A stretch of DNA of 32,768 nucleotides, from the NCBI GenBank assembly GCA_028284485.1, contig JANQRQ010000243.1, forward strand, positions 1-32,768, in the 5' to 3' direction. Below the pieces are notes generated by a model. It was not told where the DNA came from. It did not search any database and saw only the letters and a list, made by a program, of their open reading frames with translations. How positions within the stretch are numbered: position 1 is the first letter of the stretch; every line of letters begins with the position of its first letter. A program made the position numbers and the translations under genes. This stretch comes from Planctomycetaceae bacterium (GTDB lineage Bacteria > Planctomycetota > Planctomycetia > Planctomycetales > Planctomycetaceae). This document shows, piece after piece, positions 9,179-16,454 of the stretch.

Positions 9179-9571
9179 GGGCGGGACTCCTTTCTGCGAG
9201 AGACATCCGTCAAGTTTCGATTTCGCAACGTCGAAATGGGTCGGGGATTTGGCGAAACCGAAGACTCAAGGCGGCGGAACCGATACGGGTCACCGGGCCG
9301 ACCGCGAAAACGGGGCGGATCGTAATCGAAACTTCCTAACGCCACAATCGCAATTCCGGCTCGATCGGCCCCGCTTCGAGCCGAGATTTCCCGATTTTTT
9401 CGCGAAAATAGGGCAGCGCGCCGACCGTCACAACTTGCCCGTTTGTTGCAAAACTGGCCCGGTCAGTACCTCCCATCCGGTCGAACGCAGTGGTACAATT
9501 TTATGTGGAAATATTTCGATTACGAAGATTATGTAACTTGATCGAGCCGGCTCGACTCGGAGGGATAATCG
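9179..9571. other. Divergent intergenic region (393 bp)
   Basis: This stretch separates the minus-strand scpB operon from the plus-strand LRR gene, so it must hold promoters for both. The right half becomes AT-rich just before the LRR gene, with a possible -10 box TACAAT at 9494-9499, but no convincing -35 element at the right distance. I see no RNA gene, repeat or further coding sequence. Confidence 0.4.
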
Positions 9572-10507
9572 ATGCGGAACATGAAGACTGCTTTGGCGCT
9601 GACATTCGTTTTCACCTTAGGAACGGTCGCATACGGACAAGATTCGGGCGCACTCGACAAAATTCGAGAGTCGGGCGGGTCGGTTTTGGAAGTTGCTCAA
9701 GACGACGACCGTATCGAAGTTGCCTTCCATCTGGCAGACAACGAAGTGAATGACGATCATTTGGCGCCGCTGGCGGGAATGTCTTCGGTCTTTTCGTTGA
9801 ATTTGCGTGGGACGGCCGTCACCGACGCTGGTCTGGCACACATTGCCGGATTGACTGATCTCGTTCGCCTGCATTTGGAAAAGACGGCCGTCACCGACGC
9901 CGGACTGAAGCATATCGCCGGTCTGGAAAACCTCGAGTACCTCAATGTTTATGGGACTGAAGTCACCGACGCCGGCCTGGAACACCTCAAAGGGTTGAAG
10001 AATCTCAAGCGGCTTTACACTTGGCAGTCGAAGGTGACCGAAGCGGGTCAGCAGAAACTCATAGCAGCACTGCCCGATTTAGAAGTCATTCCCAATATCG
10101 CCTTGGAAAAGAAGAAGGCCGAAGAGCGGGCCAAACGCGAAGCAGAAGAAAAACGCAAAGCCGAAGAGGAAGCCAAGCGCAAGGCCGAAGAAGAGGCTAA
10201 GAAGAAGAAGGAAGCCGAGGCGAAACTGAAAGAAGCCCAAGCCGCCTCTGCAGCAGCCAAGAAACAAGCGGAAGCGATTAAGGGCCGGGTTGATTCCGCC
10301 AAACAACGTGCCGCTGCCGCTCAGGAAGAATTGAAATTGCTGCAGACGCTTTCGCAAAAGGCGCGTGCCCGTGCCGAAGCGGCTCAAAAACAAGCCGAAG
10401 CAGTCCAAAAACAATTGCAAGAAGCGCAGACGAAAGCCGAGGAAGCGGACAAGGCTGCCGCCGAAGCGAAGAAGCTTATCGGCGACGACGAAGAGAAAAA
10501 GAAATAG
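9572..10507 (+). CDS. Secreted leucine-rich-repeat protein with TolA-like coiled coil
   Basis: A 311-residue protein with a signal peptide (residues ~1-22, cleavage near VAYGQ). Residues ~55-170 are leucine-rich repeats of exactly 24 residues: the DNA coding VTDAGL recurs at 9812, 9884 and 9956, each 72 bases apart. From about residue 178 to the end the protein is an uninterrupted Ala/Lys/Glu/Gln-rich coiled coil, compositionally like the helical part of TolA. The start ATG 9572 follows a GGAGGG ribosome site. Planctomycete LRR proteins with V-T-D-A-G-L repeats are common, but I do not know a function for this one. The LRR part suggests protein binding and the coiled coil suggests a long periplasmic rod or oligomer (inference). 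A strong hairpin terminator follows 40 bases after the stop. Confidence 0.85.
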   Translation: MRNMKTALALTFVFTLGTVAYGQDSGALDKIRESGGSVLEVAQDDDRIEVAFHLADNEVNDDHLAPLAGMSSVFSLNLRGTAVTDAGLAHIAGLTDLVRLHLEKTAVTDAGLKHIAGLENLEYLNVYGTEVTDAGLEHLKGLKNLKRLYTWQSKVTEAGQQKLIAALPDLEVIPNIALEKKKAEERAKREAEEKRKAEEEAKRKAEEEAKKKKEAEAKLKEAQAASAAAKKQAEAIKGRVDSAKQRAAAAQEELKLLQTLSQKARARAEAAQKQAEAVQKQLQEAQTKAEEADKAAAEAKKLIGDDEEKKK

Positions 10508-10546
10508 TCGTCCACGACGCAAATCGTAGATTCCGCAAACTGCAAG

Positions 10547-10588
10547 ACGGTGGTGCACCATAAGCTTTGGTGGCCACCGTTTTCTTTT
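10547..10588 (+). terminator. Rho-independent terminator of the LRR gene
   Basis: A hairpin with arms ACGGTGGTGCACCA (10547-10560) and TGGTGGCCACCGT (10568-10580), paired except for one small bulge, is followed by TTTCTTTT. It lies 40 bases after the LRR/coiled-coil gene stop on the same strand. Confidence 0.85.
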
Positions 10589-10967
10589 GGCTGATTCAGT
10601 CCGGCACCGCTATCAACGTCGCTTGATTGATGGGCGTCTCGCCGAGAACCTGCAGACCGACTATCAATGGGATCAGACAATTCAAGCCTGAAGCGCGAGC
10701 GAAGGATTCCGCCGATATTTCGTTCGCTGGCGCGTCAGGCTTCGATGCTTTCCATTCTTGGGCACGATAGTCGTATCTTGATTTCGAGCTGTAATCCTGC
10801 ATCAGCGTTTCAGGTTGTATTTCATGACGTATTGGAGCCATTCAATTGCTGCCATCTTCCAGCCAATTACCTTCCAACTCGGCGCTTGCATCCCGTTCGG
10901 ATGCGTGGCATAACGACTGATGGTGTCTGGCTTCGTTTTGAAATAGAAGTTCAACAGGGGAACTCTG
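10589..10967. other. Intergenic region with one inverted repeat
   Basis: About 380 bases between the terminator and the metallohydrolase gene. It contains the inverted repeat described separately (10684-10742). Short open frames exist on both strands but they run through the repeat and lack ribosome sites or family likeness. The final bases provide the GGGGAA ribosome site of the next gene. Confidence 0.5.
10684..10742. repeat. Inverted repeat, planctomycete dispersed type
   Basis: The left arm AAGCCTGAAGCGCGAGCGAA (10684-10703) and the right arm (10723-10742) are 20-base reverse complements with two mismatches, separated by 19 bases. The arms resemble the CTGACGCGTCAGCGAGG-type repeats that are scattered in planctomycete intergenic DNA. 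A related pair is at 12644-12769. The long arms could form a hairpin in RNA, but there is no T run after it. Confidence 0.7.
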
Positions 10968-12590
10968 ATGCCTCGGTTTTTGATTGTGCCGTCCTGCCTT
11001 GTTTCACTGTTTCTCGGCCTGTTGTCATCCGCCTGCGAGTGTGCGGAACTTCGTGGCAGAATCGTCGATGCTGATTCCGGCGAAACTATCTCAGCGCGAC
11101 TATACATATCGTCGAGCGATGGCGAGTGGTACTGGGCGAAATCTGCATCCGATTCGGGCTCGGCAGTCGAGTATCGCAAACAACGCACACCCGAAAGCTT
11201 TGAGTTGCACACGACGCTTTCTGCACACGATTTCGTGGCCAATCTGCCTCCCGGCGACTACACCATCACTGCCGAGCGTGGCAAAGAGTATTTGCCCACG
11301 ACAAAGGAAGTCCGCGTGGGCGACGATCCCGTGACCGTGGAAATCCCACTCCGTCGTTGGATCGATCTCGCCGAACGCGGCTGGTATTCCGGAGATACTC
11401 ACGTGCATCGCACACTCGAAGATTTGCCGAATATCATCATGGCTGAAGACCTCAATGTGGCTTTGCCACTGACAAACTGGGTCACGACCGCTTACACACC
11501 ACCGGGGCGAGGCAACAAGAATACCGGCGGCGACATCAAGCCGGAACTGATCAGCATCGACGACACGCATGTGATCTACCCGGTTAACACCGAGTACGAA
11601 ATCTTCACGGTCGATGGGAATCGCCACACGCTGGGGGCCGTTTTCCTTTTGAACCATCAATCCCCTGTGACGATCGGTGCGCCCCCGGTGGGACCGATCG
11701 CCTCAGCTGCACGCCAACAAGGTGCGCTGCTCGACCTCGACAAGCATTCCTGGCCTTGGTCGATGATGCTGGTGCCGATCATGAATGTCGATTTGTTCGA
11801 ACTGTCGAACAACCATATATGGCGGACAGAATTCGCCTTTTACGACTGGACGATCCACACAAAGCCCGACTTCGTGGAAATCGAAACCACCGAAAAGGGC
11901 TTTACCGAAAAAGGTTGGATGGACTTTGGCTTTGCCACCTACTATGCCCTACTCAATTGTGGATTTCGGATGCGGCCGACGGCTGGAACCGCGTCCGGTG
12001 TGCATCCCGTGCCGCTGGGATTCGGGCGGGTGTATGTCGATCTGCCGGAGGGCTTCAGTTACGAAGGTTGGATTGACGGCCTCGATGCGGGCCGATCGTT
12101 TGTCACGACTGGGCCAATGCTTTTCGTCGAATATAATGGCCAACCGCCGGGCCACATTTTTGAGAATGCGACCGCGAGTACCGGATGCCACATCACCGGC
12201 TCGGCAGAAAGCGCCGTCCCGCTCGATCGAATCGAAGTCATTGTTAATGGCGACGTCATCGAAACAATTCCCCCCTTGAATGAAAGTACCGAAACCGGCG
12301 GCTTTCGATCGCCCCTTGATACCACGGTTGATATCGACGGTACTTCGTGGGTCGTCGTCCGTTGTTTTGAAAAGCATGCCGGAGATCGTCTGCGGTTTGC
12401 CCATGGCAGCCCGGTCCATTTCGAAGTGGCTGGCAAGCCGCTGCGACCGCGGCGGGCAGCAGTCGAATACATGATCCGCCGCATGGAAGAAGAGTTGGCC
12501 CGCCATCAGGGGGTGCTAAAAGATGATGCGCTTGCGGAATACCGCGCAGCGCTCGACATCTACCGCAAAATTGCCGAGAAGGCACGCTAA
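10968..12590 (+). CDS. CehA/McbA-family metallohydrolase (PHP-like), secreted
   Basis: A 540-residue protein with a signal peptide (residues ~1-24). Residues ~28-120 look like a carboxypeptidase-regulatory-type beta sandwich (LRGRIVDADSGETISARLY, NLPPGDYTITAERGKEYLP). The catalytic part opens with GWYSGDTHVHR at 138-148; H145 and H147 match the metal-binding histidines of PHP-type hydrolases. Later segments include DKHSWPW and the C-terminal GRSFVTTGPMLFVEYNG. CehA and McbA hydrolyse carbaryl, but most family members, including planctomycete ones, have unknown substrates, so the reaction is not assigned. ATG 10968 is supported by a GGGGAA site eight bases upstream. The gene stands alone, bounded by repeat-bearing intergenic regions on both sides. 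Confidence 0.85.
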   Translation: MPRFLIVPSCLVSLFLGLLSSACECAELRGRIVDADSGETISARLYISSSDGEWYWAKSASDSGSAVEYRKQRTPESFELHTTLSAHDFVANLPPGDYTITAERGKEYLPTTKEVRVGDDPVTVEIPLRRWIDLAERGWYSGDTHVHRTLEDLPNIIMAEDLNVALPLTNWVTTAYTPPGRGNKNTGGDIKPELISIDDTHVIYPVNTEYEIFTVDGNRHTLGAVFLLNHQSPVTIGAPPVGPIASAARQQGALLDLDKHSWPWSMMLVPIMNVDLFELSNNHIWRTEFAFYDWTIHTKPDFVEIETTEKGFTEKGWMDFGFATYYALLNCGFRMRPTAGTASGVHPVPLGFGRVYVDLPEGFSYEGWIDGLDAGRSFVTTGPMLFVEYNGQPPGHIFENATASTGCHITGSAESAVPLDRIEVIVNGDVIETIPPLNESTETGGFRSPLDTTVDIDGTSWVVVRCFEKHAGDRLRFAHGSPVHFEVAGKPLRPRRAAVEYMIRRMEEELARHQGVLKDDALAEYRAALDIYRKIAEKAR

Positions 12591-12643
12591 ACGGAACAGC
12601 CTTTCGGTCCCTTCGAGTGGAAACTGTCGTGTCGTTTGTATTT

Positions 12644-12769
12644 GGTAACCCGAAACGTAAGTGAGGGACTTTCTGTGCGTATCTCGTTTTGTCGCTGAAA
12701 TCACGATCAACCAAACAATAACGAAGTACGTTGGTGTTGATTCTTCCCTCGCTGACGCGTCGGGTTACC
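12644..12769. repeat. Inverted repeat of TRRVSEG type
   Basis: The left arm spans 12644-12668 (begins GGTAACCCGA, ends GAGGGA) and the right arm 12745-12769 (begins TCCCTCGCTGACGCGTCGGG). The 25-base arms are reverse complements with four mismatches and are 76 bases apart. Translated on the minus strand, the right arm gives TRRVSEG, a peptide I know as a recurring artefact of planctomycete intergenic repeats. Confidence 0.75.
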
Positions 12770-12789
12770 ATAAGGGCACATAGCCTTTT

Positions 12790-12889
12790 GAGCGGTTGAC
12801 TTTTTCTTGTGGGCGTTACTGGCTCTTGGGAACCAGCAACGATAGAACATAACGCGATTACCGCAGTCACGAGGCAGCGTAACACGCTG
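12790..12889 (+). repeat. Dispersed element, copy A
   Basis: This stretch matches the reverse complement of 28502-28600 without gaps. Over the best 78 bases (12812-12889 against 28579-28502) 61 are identical. Both copies end in a small palindrome CAGCGT-NNN-ACGCTG. Read in one frame both copies encode GSWE, NAI and QRNTL at the same places, but copy A has a TGA stop at 12797-12799. It is 20 bases from the TRRVSEG-type repeat. Confidence 0.75.
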
Positions 12890-12965
12890 ACCAACCGCGT
12901 TTCATACTCCTGCGCGATACCGGAGTATTCCGTCGTCAGCCATCAACAAATGGATTAGATCGCCT

Positions 12966-13310
12966 ATGATCCAACTTGATGTACTGCAACCGGAATCGTG
13001 TAACGATTGCGGTTTATGCTGCGAAGGAAATGGTTCACCGGTCGTGCTGTACACATCACGTCCACATGAAACGGGCCCGCATCCGTTTCGCCCTTCGGGA
13101 TTGCCGCAGCACCTCATCGACGATATCGACGCCAACTTTCTGGGTTTGTATCGCGGACAGGAACCACAAGACCGGTGCCTGTGGTTTGACCCCACGATGC
13201 GCACATGCCGACATTACGAATGGCGACCGATGGTTTGCCACGAATTTGAACTGGGGGGAACGGCCTGCATCGAAACGCGACGGCCATTTTTGGCGCCGGA
13301 GAATCAGTAG
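12966..13310 (+). CDS. YkgJ-like cysteine-cluster protein (zinc/iron-chelating domain)
   Basis: A 114-residue protein with the cluster CNDCGLCC (C12, C15, C18, C19), then C71, C81, C91 and C101 in DRCLWFD, TCRHYEWRP and VCHEFELGG. This Cys pattern is that of the YkgJ family (putative Zn or Fe-S chelating proteins). The W-R-P-x-x-C segment is typical of the family's centre. The cellular role of the family is not settled. The product is small and cytoplasmic, with no signal peptide. ATG 12966 is the first start before the Cys cluster; no clear ribosome site is present. It converges with the WD40 gene across a 673-base repeat-rich gap. Confidence 0.88.
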   Translation: MIQLDVLQPESCNDCGLCCEGNGSPVVLYTSRPHETGPHPFRPSGLPQHLIDDIDANFLGLYRGQEPQDRCLWFDPTMRTCRHYEWRPMVCHEFELGGTACIETRRPFLAPENQ

Positions 13311-13332
13311 TCGAACTATTTTCGATGATATC

Positions 13333-13405
13333 TTTTCACGCGATGTCGCGAAGCCGCTGAGAAAGGAACTGATCATCTTGGCGTCTTAGCACCTTCGCGT
13401 GAGAA
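13333..13405. repeat. Inverted repeat of the GCGTCTT...CGCGTGA type
   Basis: The arm TTTTCACGCGATGTCGCGAA (from 13333, continuing to 13357) and the arm 13381-13405 (GCGTCTTAGCACCTTCGCGT, then GAGAA) match as reverse complements at 19 of 25 positions, with a 23-base spacer. Sequences of this kind are scattered in many unrelated bacterial genomes, as far as I recall. Confidence 0.6.
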
Positions 13406-13617
13406 CTTTTCGTCAGTGCGATTCTGTCGACAAATTGAGGAACGACGAAAATTACGAATCTCGGTCAGGACGTACGCTCGTAACTTTCGCTTCTATCGTG
13501 GTCCACTTTACGACTTTCTGCGGAAAAACATTCCTATTCGCCAAGCCACAGAACTCGGAGGTCACTCAGATACGCCTGTGTTCGCGTTCGTACATTCTCT
13601 TTTCAGCCAAGAGAATT

Positions 13618-13681
13618 GGACAGGATGCACATGATTAACAAGATAAAAAAGATCAATCCTGTCCATCTAGTTCATCCTGTC
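13618..13681. repeat. ACAGGAT/ATCCTGT interspersed repeat
   Basis: GGACAGGAT (13618-13626) is mirrored by ATCCTGTCC (13656-13664), and a third unit CATCCTGTC follows at 13673-13681. The intervening DNA includes GATTAACAAGAT. Multiple spaced copies of ATCCTGT around an AT-rich spacer are a widespread kind of intergenic repeat in environmental bacteria (from memory). Confidence 0.55.
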
Positions 13682-13983
13682 TTTGTTTTGCATTTCTCGA
13701 TGTGCTCCGCGACTTTGGTGAAAGAGGATTCTTTGCACAGTAAGCTTGTCGAAGAGCAGGCGGGGAGCGAAACGCCACTAGAGCAATCTGCTCTTTCCTA
13801 TGCCCGCGAAGTTCGTCTTTGACAGGGCAATTAGCGTATTTTCGCGAGGCAGGACGGTTACAAGTTTTCTATAAGCGCTATAGTTGGACAAGAAAGCCGG
13901 TGACTGTGCAGAGCCGTATCGGTAATTCGACAGTACTCGATCTCTGCATTGCCGAAGCATCGTCGCTCTGCTCCGCGACCGGT

Positions 13984-15162
13984 CTACTTCTTGGCGGCTT
14001 TTTCGACTTTCTTGACGCTGCCCTTTTTCTGTCCGTCGTCTTTCTTCTCGGCCTCATCCTTCGATTTGACTTCCGGCCTGAGATCGTAAATCCGGACGGT
14101 CTTATCGTACACGGCCACAGCAAGTCGATAGGTATCGGGATGCATGGCAATGTCGTAGCCAACATTGGGTAGCGCGAACTCCAAGAACGGCTGCTCTTCA
14201 TCGAGTTTCCAGAACCACAGCTTGCCCGCTGTGCGGCCGCCTGTCCCCACCACGTATTCTCCTGACGGATGAAATCGGACGCTCCAGCAGGCTCCGATGC
14301 CCGCCTTTTCGGATTTCATCAGCTTCAGCTGCTCGCCGCTTTCCCAGTCAAACAGAACCGCCGCTGGTGTGCCGATACCCGCAAAAGCATTGGTCACGTC
14401 GGTGACACCACACACAACCAGCTGCGTCCCGTCATGATTGAAGTCGATCCCCCGTATTCCGCCGCAATCGGCACGGAAAGTTTTGTCATATTTGCAGAGG
14501 ACCTTGGCGTCGATATCGCGTACGTGTCGCCATGTGCCCACTTCCCATTGCTTGAGAATGCCGGTCAAATCGCCAGTGACCAGCCATTCGCCCGAGGGAT
14601 GAAACGCAGCGTTGTAAACGTGCCGCTCGTGTCCGGAGATCTGCCGAATCAACAAGCCATCGGTCAACGACCAAATCTTTACTAAGTTGTCGTTACCCCC
14701 GGTCGCCACATACTGACCGTCGGGGCTGATGGCAACAGCTCGCACATAGCCGCGGTGGGCATCCAATTCCCATCGGATTCGCGGAGTACTGCTCGCCGAC
14801 TCCCAACAAATGAGATTGCCTGCGTAATCTCCGGCAACTAACAGGTCCCCAGTGGAAAAATAGTCCAATCGCCGCACCCAACTCGATTGGCCCTTCAGTT
14901 CGGTATGTTCTTCAGTCGACAGATTCCATCGCTGAATTTCGTTCCCTTCAATTCCGGTGAAGATCTGTTCCCCAGCATCGTCAAACCGACAGGCAAACAT
15001 CGGGCGCTGGCCCGTAAAAGTCGCCTGCAAATGGATTCCCTTCGGATCCATTTGCAATGCCGCTTTATCGGCGCTCTCCGGCTCGGCCGCTTGTAATGCT
15101 GCCAATTGCAACACAACGGTCAATGCCAGAGACCAGGCCGCTTTGCCCCCGAAATTGCTCAT
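13984..15162 (-). CDS. Secreted WD40-repeat protein of a DUF1549-DUF1501 operon
   Basis: A 392-residue beta-propeller protein. Residues ~1-25 are a signal peptide (cleavage near LQAAEPE). WD40 blades run from about 45 to 355, for example ISPDGQYVATGGNDNLVKIW, FHPSGEWLVTGDLTGILKQW and HPSGEYVVGTGG. The tail (~360-392) is a Lys-rich low-complexity segment. Its ATG overlaps the TGA of the upstream DUF1501 gene (ATGA), which indicates one operon with translational coupling. The product is probably a scaffold or binding protein for the other two gene products in the periplasm (inference). It is distinct from the kinase-linked WD40 domain at 2507-6538. Confidence 0.9.
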   Translation of the reverse strand: MSNFGGKAAWSLALTVVLQLAALQAAEPESADKAALQMDPKGIHLQATFTGQRPMFACRFDDAGEQIFTGIEGNEIQRWNLSTEEHTELKGQSSWVRRLDYFSTGDLLVAGDYAGNLICWESASSTPRIRWELDAHRGYVRAVAISPDGQYVATGGNDNLVKIWSLTDGLLIRQISGHERHVYNAAFHPSGEWLVTGDLTGILKQWEVGTWRHVRDIDAKVLCKYDKTFRADCGGIRGIDFNHDGTQLVVCGVTDVTNAFAGIGTPAAVLFDWESGEQLKLMKSEKAGIGACWSVRFHPSGEYVVGTGGRTAGKLWFWKLDEEQPFLEFALPNVGYDIAMHPDTYRLAVAVYDKTVRIYDLRPEVKSKDEAEKKDDGQKKGSVKKVEKAAKK

Positions 15163-16433
15163 GCCAACAGCTCCTGAATCGGGTCAGTTGCTGGGTCCGC
15201 TTTCTCGAAAGGTCGCCCGTTGTGATAAAAGTCATCGGTCGGGTCGAGACCGACAGCTCGGTAATACGTATGGAACAAATGGCCGCCATTCACTTCGCGG
15301 TCGACGACTGCCGTTCCGTTTTTGTTCGTCTTACCGACAACGCCACCCGTTTGAATGCCGCAGCCACCCAGCGCAACTGACCAGGCTGTTCCCCAATGGT
15401 CGCGGCCCACACGTGCGTTGATTTTCGGTGTCCGCCCGAATTCGGACATGCAAATGATCAACGTACTTTGCAGCAACCCGCGGTCTTGCAGATCGCTGAT
15501 GAACGACGCGAACGGACGATCGAACTCGCCCAGTTGCTCGATGTGAAAATTAAAATTCTCCGAGTGAGTGTCGTAATTCGTATGCCGAACTTTAACGAAG
15601 GTCACGCCGCTCTCGATGAGGTTGCGTGCCAGCAAACAATGCCGACCAAAATCGTGGCTGCCGTAGCGCTCCTTATCCTTATCAGAAACGCCGCTCAAAT
15701 CGAAAATATCGCGGCGTGCCATCAGCGCCTTCGCCTGGCTATAAGAGGAATTGTAAACTTCCGTATCGGCTGCACGTCGATTTTCGGCAAAACGCTCGCC
15801 GATTTGGTTACGAAATGCTCGACGACGTTCGTCCGCTTCTGTATTCAAGCTATTCGGCAGAGTGAGATTGCTTGGTGCCTTGGCATCGCTAAGCGAGAGC
15901 GGCGCAAATCGCGGTCCGAGAAACGACGACTCGCGCGAACTTCCGCCTCCTCCGATGGAAATATAGCCGGGCAACGGACTTTCCGGCGGCGACAACAAAT
16001 AAGAAAACGCCGACCCCAAATAAGGATATTGAAAGCCGGGCGTTTCGGGATGGCCCGTCTCCATTATGTACGCCCCTTTGGCGTGATTGTTCTCCTTGGT
16101 ATTGATGCCGCGCACGAGTGACAGATGATGCATTTGCTGGGCGGTATACGGCAACAACTCGCAGATGTGTATGCCGGGAGCGGAGGTCGCAATCGTTTGA
16201 AACGGTCCGCCGGTGTCGGTATTCGGCTTGGGATCCCATGTTTCTAACTGACTGACCCCACCGCGCAGGAAGAAGACAACCACTTGCTTATGACGTGACT
16301 GCAACTGCTGGGCTGCCCGGGCGTGCACCATATTGCCAAAGCCCAACATGCCCAGCGCTCCGCCGGTAGCGCCTTGCAGAAAACTACGACGAGAAACGTG
16401 TTCGTCAGAATGACAAGCATACGAACAACGCAT
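15159..16433 (-). CDS. DUF1501 domain-containing protein with Tat signal
   Basis: A 424-residue protein. SRRSFL at residues 14-19 followed by a glycine/alanine-rich hydrophobic stretch is a twin-arginine export signal. The DUF1501 body starts with VVVFFLRGGVSQLETWDPKP and continues with HHLSLVRGINT, GAYIMETGH, CMSEFGRTPKIN and GRDHWG. The family is related to alkaline phosphatase/sulfatase-fold proteins, and its function in planctomycetes is not established. ATG 16433 has a GGAGG ribosome site seven bases upstream. It begins 21 bases after the DUF1549 gene and overlaps the WD40 gene by four bases. Confidence 0.93.
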   Translation of the reverse strand: MRCSYACHSDEHVSRRSFLQGATGGALGMLGFGNMVHARAAQQLQSRHKQVVVFFLRGGVSQLETWDPKPNTDTGGPFQTIATSAPGIHICELLPYTAQQMHHLSLVRGINTKENNHAKGAYIMETGHPETPGFQYPYLGSAFSYLLSPPESPLPGYISIGGGGSSRESSFLGPRFAPLSLSDAKAPSNLTLPNSLNTEADERRRAFRNQIGERFAENRRAADTEVYNSSYSQAKALMARRDIFDLSGVSDKDKERYGSHDFGRHCLLARNLIESGVTFVKVRHTNYDTHSENFNFHIEQLGEFDRPFASFISDLQDRGLLQSTLIICMSEFGRTPKINARVGRDHWGTAWSVALGGCGIQTGGVVGKTNKNGTAVVDREVNGGHLFHTYYRAVGLDPTDDFYHNGRPFEKADPATDPIQELLA

Positions 16434-16454
16434 AAATCCGCCTCCCGCGTGTGG

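Larger units (their letters stand above)
12591..12965. other. Intergenic region with two repeat elements
   Basis: These 375 bases contain no convincing gene. They hold an inverted repeat (12644-12769) and one copy of a ~100 bp dispersed element (12790-12889), each described separately. A 212-codon minus-strand frame crosses the region but it runs antisense into the metallohydrolase gene and translates the repeat arms, so I treat it as spurious. Confidence 0.6.
13311..13983. other. 673-bp convergent intergenic region with repeats
   Basis: The region lies between two converging genes. I find no gene with family likeness; small plus-strand frames around 13400-13640 have no recognisable motif. 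It contains an inverted repeat at 13333-13405 and an AATCCTGT-type repeat at 13618-13681, described separately. The rest (13690-13983) shows nothing I can name. Confidence 0.6.

Noticed and set aside
10596..10841. 81-codon minus-strand frame upstream of the metallohydrolase
   Set aside because: It runs through both arms of the inverted repeat at 10684-10742 and has no recognisable motif.
12256..12894. 212-codon minus-strand frame with TRRVSEG
   Set aside because: It translates the intergenic inverted repeat and then runs antisense into the metallohydrolase gene; TRRVSEG is a repeat artefact.
15396..16121. 241-codon plus-strand frame in the DUF1501 gene
   Set aside because: Antisense shadow of a gene with clear DUF1501 motifs and Tat signal.
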